Of a DNA stretch of 64,000 bases, positions 1-8,092 are shown in pieces; within the stretch, counting starts at the first letter, position 1, and each line of letters starts with the position of its first letter. Made by a program: the position numbers and the translations under genes. The stretch comes from Alkanindiges hydrocarboniclasticus (lineage in GTDB: Bacteria > Pseudomonadota > Gammaproteobacteria > Pseudomonadales > Moraxellaceae): NCBI RefSeq assembly GCF_001982605.1, contig NZ_MLCN01000003.1:141199-205198 (forward strand), written 5' to 3'. Below the pieces are notes generated by a model that saw nothing but the letters and a program-made list of their open reading frames with translations, did no database searches and had not been told where the DNA came from.

Positions 1-1
1 T

Positions 2-316
2 ACACAAACGACCAGTGTACAGTCCGCTAATTTAGCAGTAGATAACCTGACTGTTACCAATGGTACGCTAAGCCTGCCTGTGGATGTGTTCCTGAATAAA
101 GCATCTAACAAGAGCAGTGCTTTTAAAGCAGCCATGGCGAGCTACACACCAAAATCAGGTGACAAAGTATCTATCAAGGTCAGTATGGGTGCAACTGCCA
201 ATACCACCGTTCGTGTAGGTTCTGGTAATGGTACTCCGGCCACCAGCATTACTGTTAATGCGGGTCAGGCTAGCTTGCTGGGTCAGGGTGTTAATGCACA
301 ACTTGCGATTCAGTAA
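2..316 (+). CDS. C-terminal fragment of a secreted-looking protein (start lies left of the window)
   Basis: An open frame runs from the window edge to a stop at 314-316, so only about 104 C-terminal residues are visible. A GTG at position 80 is in frame, but the frame is open upstream and the protein surely starts outside. The composition is rich in Thr, Ser, Asn, Val and Gly with few Cys or aromatic residues, and ends in alternating polar/hydrophobic stretches such as TTVRVGSGNG and QASLLGQGVNAQLAIQ. That fits a beta-rich surface or periplasmic domain. I do not recognise the family. A UUCG-loop hairpin follows the stop, and the next gene encodes an outer-membrane barrel on the same strand, so the two may be functionally related, but this is inference only. 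Confidence 0.6.
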   Translation, partial: TQTTSVQSANLAVDNLTVTNGTLSLPVDVFLNKASNKSSAFKAAMASYTPKSGDKVSIKVSMGATANTTVRVGSGNGTPATSITVNAGQASLLGQGVNAQLAIQ

Positions 317-345
317 GTTATTGCAAATTAGCCCGATGTAATACC

Positions 346-373
346 AATAAAGTTGCCTTCGGGCAGCTTTATT
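346..373 (+). terminator. Hairpin with UUCG tetraloop, probable terminator
   Basis: AATAAAG-TTGCC, a TTCG loop, then GGCAG-CTTTATT form a 12-bp stem with one G-T wobble, 30 bases after the upstream stop. The 3' side carries only a short T-run, so termination strength is uncertain. Confidence 0.55.
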
Positions 374-444
374 GCATTATGGCTTTACATTTTTTCAAAG
401 TACTTATTTTTGTATTTCACCTTCTTGTCGATGAAGGATTTTTT

Positions 445-1560
445 ATGTTTCCCAAACGTCATTATTTTTCCAGTATAGCGCTCGGTTGTGCTTGCGCTGT
501 TTCAGGTACTGGTTTTGCAGCACCCAATGATGTGTTCCTGCAACCCCTGCCAGCCAATACTGCCTCGCCACTAGCCGTAGAAGCCAGTTTTGATCTTGTG
601 AATGACACGGTTGATATTTTTAATATCCGTGAAAGTGAAGGCGCAACCAGCGACAATGCTGGAGATTATGACGGCGGCCATCTCATACTCAGTTATGCCT
701 TTAATCCGCAGTGGATTGGCGAGGTAGCGTACTGGAACCGTAATATTGAATACGGACAGGATAGTAACCAGATTGATAGCTGGCTGGCTGCTGTTCAATA
801 CAAGCCACTACTGACCCTTAAGCCGGGTGATGAAGCGGCCATTCGGCTATCTTTATGGGGTAATCAGGCTGACGAACTCAGCAAAACGTCCACCACCATT
901 GTTAACAACCAGCGCTTGAGTAATCTTAAAGTCAATGACTTGAACGATATCCAGGCTCAAGTGGATTTACTGTTTGCACGCCGTCTGGATCGCCAGAATA
1001 AATTAAATGGTTTTGTCAGCCTTGGTTATAGCAAAGTAGAGGTAGATAGCTTAAATGCCACTTTGAATGTTGGTGGTAACTGTAATTTTAATATTCAGGT
1101 GGATTCCAGCAATCAGCTCAATGGCCAACTGGTTGCGCCCTGTAGAGACGGCAATACCCAAATCAATGAAGCCATTATTAGCTATCCCGCTTCAGACTAC
1201 GGGCTGGATATGGATAAAGACCTAAGCTATGACGCTGGCTTTTTTAGTATTGGCGGTTCGTGGAACTGGAGCTACAAGAAATTCAATAGCCAGTTGGGTT
1301 ATCAGTTTCAGTACCTGATGCGTCAGGATATTGATGACCGGGTAAGCAATTATGGCAACTCAGCCATTAAGAGCAACCATACGCTGGGACTGGATTTATC
1401 CTATAAGCTAAACAATTACACCAGTGTGTTTGTGGCCAGTCAGGTGTTTAAAAACAACTTCATTGGCACTATTCCATTTTTGTATAACTCAGTCACTGCA
1501 TCACGGTTAGACCGTAAATATGGTTACGCCTCATTTGGTGTGCGTTTTGCCAATTTTTAA
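445..1560 (+). CDS. Putative outer-membrane beta-barrel protein, 371 aa
   Basis: I place the start at 445 because a GAAGGA ribosome site lies 6 bases upstream and the protein then begins with a classical signal peptide: MFPKRHYF, a hydrophobic stretch, and a cleavage site near GFAA/PND. An earlier in-frame ATG at 379 would add 22 residues before this signal and lacks a good ribosome site. The rest shows alternating amphipathic strands rich in Tyr, Trp, Asn and Gln, and the last residues are GYASFGVRFANF, ending in the terminal Phe typical of barrels inserted by BamA. Two Cys (in GGNCNF and VAPCRD) about 24 residues apart may form a disulfide-closed loop. Substrate and family are unknown. It is followed by a good terminator. 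Confidence 0.65.
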   Translation: MFPKRHYFSSIALGCACAVSGTGFAAPNDVFLQPLPANTASPLAVEASFDLVNDTVDIFNIRESEGATSDNAGDYDGGHLILSYAFNPQWIGEVAYWNRNIEYGQDSNQIDSWLAAVQYKPLLTLKPGDEAAIRLSLWGNQADELSKTSTTIVNNQRLSNLKVNDLNDIQAQVDLLFARRLDRQNKLNGFVSLGYSKVEVDSLNATLNVGGNCNFNIQVDSSNQLNGQLVAPCRDGNTQINEAIISYPASDYGLDMDKDLSYDAGFFSIGGSWNWSYKKFNSQLGYQFQYLMRQDIDDRVSNYGNSAIKSNHTLGLDLSYKLNNYTSVFVASQVFKNNFIGTIPFLYNSVTASRLDRKYGYASFGVRFANF

Positions 1561-1594
1561 TCAATTGCTGTAACTGTAGTTTGATGTGGTGTTC

Positions 1595-1639
1595 AAACTG
1601 GCGGCTGAAGCGTTTTTCAGAAGCCAGTTTTTCTTTTTA
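1595..1639 (+). terminator. Intrinsic terminator after the beta-barrel gene
   Basis: AAACTGGC at 1595-1602 pairs with GCCAGTTT at 1623-1630, with further pairing GCTGAA/TTTCAG inside, followed by a T-rich tail (TTCTTTTT). Confidence 0.8.
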
Positions 1640-1785
1640 TGGGTATGGTTTTTTTGTAGGCATTGAAGTGCACTCTACCGACAACCCTTATGCCGACAAC
1701 ACTAGTGCACTGACCCGTACAAGCGGTGCAAATTACATTATAATCTCCACTTAACCTTTTCTGATTTCACCCAACGAGTATCCTC

Positions 1786-2589
1786 ATGAGTAACTGGCTA
1801 GATGATGTAAAATTTGACCAAAACGGCTTGATTCCGGCAATTGCTCAAGATCATCACACTGGCCGGATTCTCATGGTGGCATGGATGAACCGTGAGGCAC
1901 TCCAGCTAACCGCCAAAAAAAACCGTGGCGTTTATTTTTCGCGCTCGCGCAACAGGCTATGGCATAAAGGTGAAGAATCCGGGCACTATCAGGAAGTGCA
2001 TGAAATCCGGCTGGACTGTGATAGTGACGTAATTGTGCTGCAAATTACCCAGCACGGTGGCATTGCCTGCCATACCGGACGTGAATCCTGCTTTTACCAG
2101 GTACTCACCCCACAGGGTTGGCAAGTAGTGGATGCGGTACAAAAAGACCCGCATGCCATTTATGGTGGGGACCGCAAAACATCACATGATCTACAGCACA
2201 GTCAGGCAGTAGAGGCCGAACAGCAACTTACCAACATGGAAAGCCATGATGTACTGGCCCATCTGGCGGGTATCATGCAGCAGCGCAAACAGGCCAGCGG
2301 TGACAAATCCTATGTGGCCAGCCTTTATCAAAAAGGTCTGAACAAGGTGCTGGAAAAAGTCGGTGAAGAAAGCATAGAAACCATTTTGGCGGCCAAGGAT
2401 TGTGCAACTCACCTGAATGCGCAGGAATATCAGGATAAGCTGATTTATGAAACCGCTGACTTATGGTTTCACAGTATTGTCATGCTGGGTTATTTTGATC
2501 TGGCACCGCAACTGGTGCTGGATGAACTGGCACGCCGCATGGGGCTGTCGGGACTGGATGAAAAAGCAGCGCGTGGTGCTTCGTCATAA
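1786..2589 (+). CDS. hisIE: Bifunctional phosphoribosyl-AMP cyclohydrolase / phosphoribosyl-ATP pyrophosphatase
   Basis: This 267-aa cytoplasmic fusion carries out steps 2 and 3 of histidine biosynthesis: hydrolysis of phosphoribosyl-ATP to phosphoribosyl-AMP (HisE) and opening of the adenine ring (HisI). HisI occupies about residues 1-125 and shows [27 protein letters not shown] and the metal-binding cluster LDCDSD with HTGRESCF. HisE spans about residues 150-250 and shows the pyrophosphatase motif KVGEESIE followed by ETADLWFH. The two domains are separate genes in many bacteria. The link region of about 25 residues is intact. No other his genes adjoin it. It precedes tatA by 274 bases, so it is probably not translationally coupled to tat. 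Confidence 0.96.
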   Translation: MSNWLDDVKFDQNGLIPAIAQDHHTGRILMVAWMNREALQLTAKKNRGVYFSRSRNRLWHKGEESGHYQEVHEIRLDCDSDVIVLQITQHGGIACHTGRESCFYQVLTPQGWQVVDAVQKDPHAIYGGDRKTSHDLQHSQAVEAEQQLTNMESHDVLAHLAGIMQQRKQASGDKSYVASLYQKGLNKVLEKVGEESIETILAAKDCATHLNAQEYQDKLIYETADLWFHSIVMLGYFDLAPQLVLDELARRMGLSGLDEKAARGASS

Positions 2590-2863
2590 CAGTTCAGCAT
2601 AAAAGTGTTTTAATGGTGTGCCTGCCCTAGCAATTCTCAGGGCAAGCCCGCCACAAGGTATTAGTCCTGTTTTTTGGCCATCAGAAAAATAAAATTACGG
2701 CTGGGTAAGCCGCAATACACTGCCAATACAAAATTTTTAATAAAAAGAAGGTGCTTAAAGAACTTTAGCGCCAAGCGTCATCAATAAATATTCACAATGT
2801 TGTCATCAAATCATGCTAATTTTGTCATGAGTCAATGAACGATAATATTTCAAGGAGCTGGCC

Positions 2864-3100
2864 ATGGCTGGTTTATCAATCTGGCATATTGTGCTGTTTG
2901 CCATCGTAGTGATTTTACTGTTTGGTACTTCTAAACTCAAAAATCTGGGTAAGGACCTGGGCGGGGCGGTCAAAGACTTCAAGGATTCTGTTAAGGATGA
3001 AGAAGCCCGAAAAGCAGAAGCGGCACGTTTGCATGATGAACGTGTGGTTAATGGCAAAGCCACTGTAGCTGAGCCAGTTGCCTCACAGGACAAAACCTGA
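2864..3100 (+). CDS. tatA: Sec-independent translocase subunit TatA
   Basis: TatA oligomers make the conducting element of the twin-arginine translocase in the inner membrane. The 78-aa product has the hallmark layout: a short periplasmic N-terminus, one membrane helix (about residues 5-20, [15 protein letters not shown]), the hinge motif FGTSKL, an amphipathic helix with [17 protein letters not shown], and a charged acidic/basic tail. A strong AAGGAG ribosome site lies 7 bases before the ATG. It is first in a tatA-tatB-tatC unit, with 92 bases before tatB. Confidence 0.96.
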   Translation: MAGLSIWHIVLFAIVVILLFGTSKLKNLGKDLGGAVKDFKDSVKDEEARKAEAARLHDERVVNGKATVAEPVASQDKT

Positions 3101-3192
3101 AGCGGGATTGGTTGCATTGCTGTGCTATATCCCGTTTGATGTGCCAGAAATGAAGTTGAATAAAGTTGCCCGCCTCAGGTTGAATCTGACTT

Positions 3193-3702
3193 ATGCTAAA
3201 TATTGGTTTTAGCGAATTATTGCTGTTTGGCATTATTGCGCTGGTTATTCTGGGACCAGAAAAGTTGCCAACGGCGGTACGTACTGCCGGGCGCTGGTAT
3301 GCACGCTTGCGTCATCTGGTTAGCAACCTGCAACAGGATATTGAAAAAGAACTACAACTGGCAGAACTGCGCGAGCACATGCAGCAGGAACTGGCCCGTA
3401 TTAAAACCATTGAAGCACAAATGCAGGCACAGCTTGACCAGATGTCTGATGAACTGGCTGAGCTGAATCAGTCGCCTACTGCACCATCTGTCCTTGCGTC
3501 TGCCAGTATTTATTTACCCATTACGCTGCCATTGACGCAAGCAATGGGTGCGCCTTACACCATTGGTCATTTGCTCAGGCTGGCGCTGGTGCAACAGTAT
3601 CAGTTAGCGCCTGATGCTCAACACCATGCTGGTGCTCAGCCTCATAACGGGTCTCAACAACCTCAACTTTCTGCTGTAATTCCAACTGAGGCGGCCTTAT
3701 GA
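3193..3702 (+). CDS. tatB: Sec-independent translocase subunit TatB
   Basis: TatB works with TatC as the receptor for twin-arginine signal peptides. The 169-aa product starts MLNIGFSELLLFGIIALVIL, with the conserved Glu in the membrane helix and the GPEKLP hinge that separates TatB from TatA (FGTSKL). A long charged amphipathic helix follows (about residues 35-95, heptad-like Leu/Gln/Glu), then a low-complexity Gln/His/Pro-rich C-terminus. Its stop overlaps the tatC start by four bases (ATGA), which indicates translational coupling. Confidence 0.95.
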   Translation: MLNIGFSELLLFGIIALVILGPEKLPTAVRTAGRWYARLRHLVSNLQQDIEKELQLAELREHMQQELARIKTIEAQMQAQLDQMSDELAELNQSPTAPSVLASASIYLPITLPLTQAMGAPYTIGHLLRLALVQQYQLAPDAQHHAGAQPHNGSQQPQLSAVIPTEAAL

Positions 3703-4466
3703 ATTTACTCAGCACCCCACCTGAACAGGCTGAGCAAGAGCAGTTATCGCAAATGCCGCTGACCTCGCACTTAATGGAGCTGCGCACCCGGCTGATCCGC
3801 ATTTTAAGTGTTGTGCTGGTGCTGTTTTTTATCATGCTGCCCTTTGCCAATCAGTTGTATGAAGGTCTGTCACGGCCATTACGCGCCCAGCTTCCTGCCA
3901 ATGCCACCATGATTGCCACCGATGTGACCGCAACTTTTATGGCGCCCTTTAAGCTCAATTTCTTTATTGCGCTAATGATTGCCATGCCGTATATCCTGCA
4001 CCAGATCTGGCAGTTTGTAGCCCCCGGCCTGTACAGCCGGGAAAAGCGTATTGCCATGCCGCTGCTGTTTTCCAGTATTGTGCTGTTTTATGTGGGCATT
4101 GCTTTTGCTTACTTTATTACGCTGCCTGCAGTGCTGACTTTTTTTATTCATGCCGCGCCTGAAACAGTAGCCCCCATGACTGACATCAACAGTTATCTGG
4201 GTTTTTGCCTCAAGCTGTTTCTGGTGTTTGGCCTGACCTTTGAAGTGCCGGTTGCCACACTATTGTTGATTCTGGCTGGTATTGTGTCGGTAGAAACCAT
4301 GGTGGCCAAGCGGCGTTATATTATTGTGGGCTGTTTCTTTGTGTCCATGTTCATTACCCCACCGGATGCCCTAAGTATGGCCATGCTCGCCATTCCCATG
4401 TGGCTGCTGTTTGAAGTAGGCTTGTTCTTTGGCCGCTTTCTGGAAAAACAGCGCGCGAATTCTTAA
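3699..4466 (+). CDS. tatC: Sec-independent translocase subunit TatC
   Basis: TatC is the multi-spanning core that binds the twin-arginine signal. The 255-aa product shows the conserved N-terminal cytoplasmic motif HLMELRTRLIR, the FVAPGLYSREKR segment in the first loop, and about six membrane helices. Length is normal for the family. The start overlaps the tatB stop (ATGA). The next gene downstream encodes a protein with a twin-arginine signal peptide, an obvious client. Confidence 0.96.
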   Translation: MNLLSTPPEQAEQEQLSQMPLTSHLMELRTRLIRILSVVLVLFFIMLPFANQLYEGLSRPLRAQLPANATMIATDVTATFMAPFKLNFFIALMIAMPYILHQIWQFVAPGLYSREKRIAMPLLFSSIVLFYVGIAFAYFITLPAVLTFFIHAAPETVAPMTDINSYLGFCLKLFLVFGLTFEVPVATLLLILAGIVSVETMVAKRRYIIVGCFFVSMFITPPDALSMAMLAIPMWLLFEVGLFFGRFLEKQRANS

Positions 4467-4589
4467 ATTCAATGACTGAAATTTTAACCTTTTAAATATA
4501 TTGCTAAACAGGGGCTGCTTAACCTGAATGCTTTTACTGAAAATGATGGTTTAAGTGATTGTTTTTAGTGGCTTGGTTAATGATTTAAA

Positions 4590-4645
4590 CTGTCATTAAT
4601 TGGTCAACTCCCTGTCAAGTTTCTGTCATCAATAGCCTGCAATAT
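4590..4645 (+). promoter_or_regulatory. Pho box: four 7-mers at exact 11-bp spacing, with a -10 element
   Basis: CTGTCAT (4590), TGGTCAA (4601), CTGTCAA (4612) and CTGTCAT (4623) begin at exactly 11-base intervals, the 7+4 arrangement bound by the response regulator PhoB. The last two give a near-consensus 18-bp Pho box that would replace a -35 element. A -10-like CAATAT sits at 4640-4645, 10 bases after the last repeat, the geometry known for PhoB-activated promoters. Transcription would begin near 4652, inside the tatC-phoX gap, so phoX can be induced separately from tat. Confidence 0.88.
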
Positions 4646-4688
4646 GCAGGCATTCCTTTTTTTGACATGTGATTTGCCAGGACTGACA

Positions 4689-6926
4689 ATGACTCAGCTA
4701 AGCCCCTATACCGAAGAACGCGAAATTGACTGCAACACCTCGGACAATCCTCATTTTGACAGTATTTTAAACAGCCGGTTACTGAACAATCAACTGAGCC
4801 GTCGTCAGGTACTTAAAACCAGCAGTGGTGCGGCTGCAATCTTTATGGCAGCCTCCCTGGTGGGCTGTGGCAGCGATGACAATGATAACGACAACAATAA
4901 CGGCAATACCACTCCACCGGTTACACCAGACACCCCTGCGCGCCCGGAAGCTTTAAGCTTTAAAGCGGTTGATAAAAACAGGAATGACCTGGTGACTGTA
5001 CCTGAAGGCTATGAAGCTACTGTACTTTATGCCATGGGTGACCCTTTAAGTTCCAGCATTGCCGCATGGCAGGACAGCAGCCGTGAAAGTGGCGCGTCTT
5101 ATAGCATGCGCTCCGGTGACTGCCATGATGGCATGCATTTCTTTGGGGTTGGCAGTAATAACAAATGGCAGGCCGAACAGTCTGCCCGCGGCCTGCTGGT
5201 GTTAAACCACGAATACATCAACCCGAATTACCTGCATCCCACTGGGGCAACCATTGTTGCTGGCAAGCGCACGGTTGAAGATGAGGTGATTAAGGAATTC
5301 AACGCCCACGGTGTATCGGTGGTTGAAGTCAAAAAAGACGAGAAAACCAGCAAGGTGAGCATGGTTAAAGATTCTGTATTTAACCGCCGCATTACTGCCA
5401 GCACCGAAATGGAAATTAGCGGCCCGCTCAGAGGCAGCGATCTGGTCAAAACCAGGTTTTCCAGCAATGGCAACAAAACCCGCGGCACACATAACAACTG
5501 TGGTAACGGTAATACACCATGGGGCACTTATTTAGCCTGTGAAGAAAACTATATTGGTTACTTTGCCCGTAATGCTGCTGATGATCTTCAGCGTACTCCC
5601 AAGGAAATTATAGCCCTCAACCGCTATGGCCTAAAACAGGGCTCTGGTTCACGCTATCTGTGGGAAACCGTAAGCGGCAGTAGCCAGCAGGATTTGTTTG
5701 ACCGCTGGAATGCCTCGGTAACTGCTAACAGCGCCGAGCAGGATTATCGCAATGGCCCAAATACCTTTGGCTGGATTGTGGAAATTGACCCGTTTTCTAC
5801 CAGTGCGCCACGCAAGCGCACGGCTATGGGCCGCTTTGCCCACGAAGACTGCCGGGTTAGCCCAGCCGTTGAAGGACAGCCCCTGACCTTCTATATGGGT
5901 GATGACTCCAGAGGCGAATACATCTACAAGTTCGTATCCAAGGCACTGTGGCGCAATGCAGACATTAACGGTGGCTATGCGGCAGGTGACAAATACCTGA
6001 ACGAAGGCACGTTGTATGTGGCCAGGTTCAGCGAAGATGGCAAGGGCCAGTGGATTGAGCTGAGCTATGGCAAAAATGGCCTGACCAGTAACAACAGCAC
6101 CTATGCCTTTAGCAATCAGGCGGATGTACTGGCCCATGCACGGCTGGCCGGTGACAGCGTGGGTGCCACCAAGATGGATCGCCCGGAATGGTGTGCGGTT
6201 AATCCTACCAACGGTGAAGTCTATATTACCCTGACCAACAACAGCGACCGCGGTAAAAAATATCCGGTTGATGCCATGAACCCGCGTCAATACGAAGACG
6301 ACAAGGAAGGTAAAACTTCAATCGGCAACAATAACGGTCATATTATCCGCTTTAAGGAAGCCAACAACCGCCATGATGGCACTACCTTTAGCTGGGATAT
6401 TTACCTGTTTGGCGCGCAGGCGGATGCGGCCACCAGTGTTAACCTGTCTGGCCTGACCGATACCAATGACTTCTCCAGCCCGGATGGCATGTGGTTTGAT
6501 AACCGTGGCGTGCTGTGGATTCAAACCGATGATGGCCAGTACACTGATGTGACCAACTGCATGATGCTGGCTGCCCTGCCGGGTGAGGTGGGTGACGGTG
6601 GTGTGGCGACGGCACAAGCCTTGAGCAATGCCTCTGGCCAGCAAATGACCATTAAAGGCAAAAATGTGACTGACAGCAGTCTAAAGCGTTTTCTGGTTGG
6701 CCCCAAGGAATGTGAAATTACTGGCATTGCCATGACCCCGGACTGCAAGGCGATTTTCCTGAATGTCCAGCATCCGGGTGAAGAAAGCAAACCGGACTAC
6801 AATAACCCGGCCAGTTTTGGCAGTCATTGGCCAGCCACGCAAACCAATGCTGCCAATACCACCAGCCGTCCACGCTCTGCCACAGTGGTGGTAACCCGTA
6901 AGGATGGCGGCGTGATTGTTGGTTAA
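4689..6926 (+). CDS. phoX: PhoX-family alkaline phosphatase, Tat-exported lipoprotein
   Basis: This is a member of the DUF839/PhoX family, Fe/Ca-dependent phosphatases that release phosphate from organic esters outside the cytoplasm. The start at 4689 (745 aa) is chosen because an earlier ATG at 4644 lies inside the predicted -10 element, and an AGGA ribosome site precedes 4689. The N-terminus has the twin-arginine motif LSRRQVLK (Arg38-Arg39), a hydrophobic stretch and a lipobox LVGC with Cys60, then an Asp/Asn-rich linker, so export is by Tat with lipidation. PhoX hallmarks are present: LNHEYINPN, YLACEENYIG, GRFAHEDCRV, MGDDSRGEYIYKF, DRPEWCAVNP and SSPDGMWFDNRG. It lies directly behind tatABC and a Pho box and ends at a strong terminator. 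Confidence 0.94.
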   Translation: MTQLSPYTEEREIDCNTSDNPHFDSILNSRLLNNQLSRRQVLKTSSGAAAIFMAASLVGCGSDDNDNDNNNGNTTPPVTPDTPARPEALSFKAVDKNRNDLVTVPEGYEATVLYAMGDPLSSSIAAWQDSSRESGASYSMRSGDCHDGMHFFGVGSNNKWQAEQSARGLLVLNHEYINPNYLHPTGATIVAGKRTVEDEVIKEFNAHGVSVVEVKKDEKTSKVSMVKDSVFNRRITASTEMEISGPLRGSDLVKTRFSSNGNKTRGTHNNCGNGNTPWGTYLACEENYIGYFARNAADDLQRTPKEIIALNRYGLKQGSGSRYLWETVSGSSQQDLFDRWNASVTANSAEQDYRNGPNTFGWIVEIDPFSTSAPRKRTAMGRFAHEDCRVSPAVEGQPLTFYMGDDSRGEYIYKFVSKALWRNADINGGYAAGDKYLNEGTLYVARFSEDGKGQWIELSYGKNGLTSNNSTYAFSNQADVLAHARLAGDSVGATKMDRPEWCAVNPTNGEVYITLTNNSDRGKKYPVDAMNPRQYEDDKEGKTSIGNNNGHIIRFKEANNRHDGTTFSWDIYLFGAQADAATSVNLSGLTDTNDFSSPDGMWFDNRGVLWIQTDDGQYTDVTNCMMLAALPGEVGDGGVATAQALSNASGQQMTIKGKNVTDSSLKRFLVGPKECEITGIAMTPDCKAIFLNVQHPGEESKPDYNNPASFGSHWPATQTNAANTTSRPRSATVVVTRKDGGVIVG

Positions 6927-6966
6927 TGTCTGCGGTTAATGCTGTTAACTAAGCGTTAGGCTTTGT

Positions 6967-6993
6967 AAAACCCTCCCACTGCCGGAGGGTTTT
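6967..6993 (+). terminator. Intrinsic terminator of phoX
   Basis: AAAACCCTCC and GGAGGGTTTT form a perfect 10-bp stem around CACTGCC. Confidence 0.88.
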
Positions 6994-7066
6994 ATGTTTT
7001 GGAATTTATGTTTATATTCAGGATTGATTAGACTTCCTTTATAACTCATCCCTGTGCCTTCGACCA

Positions 7067-7109
7067 TTTCGACAAGTCCCCGGCGTGAGCGTGTTGAACC
7101 CTGTCGAAA
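7067..7109. repeat. Inverted repeat resembling a degenerate REP/palindromic unit
   Basis: TTTCGACA (7067-7074) and TGTCGAAA (7102-7109) are perfect 8-base arms around a GC-rich centre (CCCCGGCGTGAGCG). The TTCGACAAG core recalls dispersed extragenic palindromes seen in other gammaproteobacteria. Only one copy is visible here, so its repeat status is inferred. Confidence 0.4.
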
Positions 7110-7128
7110 CCAGAACTTTGAAAGAACT

Positions 7129-7605
7129 TTATTGAATGGACGGGCTGGACAGGGTAGGCAAATCCGGTTCAGCCTGATGTATGTGGGCTTGTTCAGGCCA
7201 CTGGTCTTTTTCTGCCTGAAAGCAGGCATACACATAACTTTTGATATCGGCCAGCAAACGCTCGGGTTCTACCAGCACACTGTTCCAGTCCGGCGTTAAA
7301 AAAACCGAAGCCATGCACTGTTTTTCAATTAACAGTGGAATCAACTGTTCCACAAAGGTTTTCAGGCTCATGGCCTGTACCTGATGCTTGGCCCAGTTAC
7401 GGTTGTTGCAGAGCCGCGCATATTTGGCATCCGGCCACAGTGGCAAGGCCATGTTACCACCAACCGTACCGGACATGGCCCAGCCTTCGTGATACAGGCC
7501 CCAGACTTCACGCTTGGCAACAATTTTCTGGATAAAATATTTGTAGCGGGCTTTGGCATCCAGTTCCAGCATATTCGGCTGGGGTACCTGCACTAAATTT
7601 TCCAT
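7129..7605 (-). CDS. DUF2750 family protein
   Basis: The 158-aa product matches the pattern of DUF2750 proteins: a helical N-terminal part (ARYKYFIQKIVAKREVWGL), the segment GWAMSG, the motif PLWPDAKYARLCNNRNW, then a helical C-terminal half and a loose Pro/Ser tail. No function is known for the family and no signal peptide is present, so it is probably cytoplasmic. The start at 7605 is preferred over one at 7638 because a GAGAG ribosome site lies just upstream and homologous similarity begins soon after. It stands alone on the minus strand between phoX and the helicase gene. Confidence 0.75.
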   Translation of the reverse strand: MENLVQVPQPNMLELDAKARYKYFIQKIVAKREVWGLYHEGWAMSGTVGGNMALPLWPDAKYARLCNNRNWAKHQVQAMSLKTFVEQLIPLLIEKQCMASVFLTPDWNSVLVEPERLLADIKSYVYACFQAEKDQWPEQAHIHQAEPDLPTLSSPSIQ

Positions 7606-8092
7606 AGTTATCTCTCGACAATAAATATTTTTATTCAACTGGCTGGGCTTTATCTAAAGTTCAGCACCTTACCGTTTAAAGCCATAAATACACAATCAGC
7701 AATGCTTGGTGGCCCTGCCAACAGTAAAGCACCAACAGGCAAAGCTGATTTACACGTACCGCTTAAAAGTAGGCCCTGAAAAGTAAAACAACCCTGCCCC
7801 GGAAAGTCAAGAAAAGCCCGCACTATGCGCTTGGCTTAAGTATTTTATAACCAATCAGGAACGGCTGTTTTTTTGCCATGACAGCCAATTTCAGGTAGCA
7901 TAAGACGCATCCATTTCTCTTTATTATTGGCAGCCGCCATCATACGCCACTGGTGTACAGGCGCATTGCAGCCGCTGTGTTTATTTTTCTGTTTGCCTGC
8001 TTAGGCCTGCTGATGCCTATTCGCTTAGCCTTACTGGTTTAGTTCTGTTGGTTTAGTTTTATTCATTTTGTCTTGTTGAATTAAGGAATACT
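7606..8092. other. Intergenic region, 487 bases, between divergent genes
   Basis: This should hold the promoters of the DUF2750 gene (minus) and the helicase gene (plus). I see no RNA gene, repeat or convincing terminator. A 29-codon hydrophobic frame (7953-8042, GTG start) has no ribosome site and is not called as a gene. Confidence 0.5.

Noticed and set aside
7953..8042. A 29-codon hydrophobic frame upstream of the helicase gene
   Set aside because: No ribosome site, GTG start, and the region is ordinary intergenic sequence; chance is the simplest explanation.
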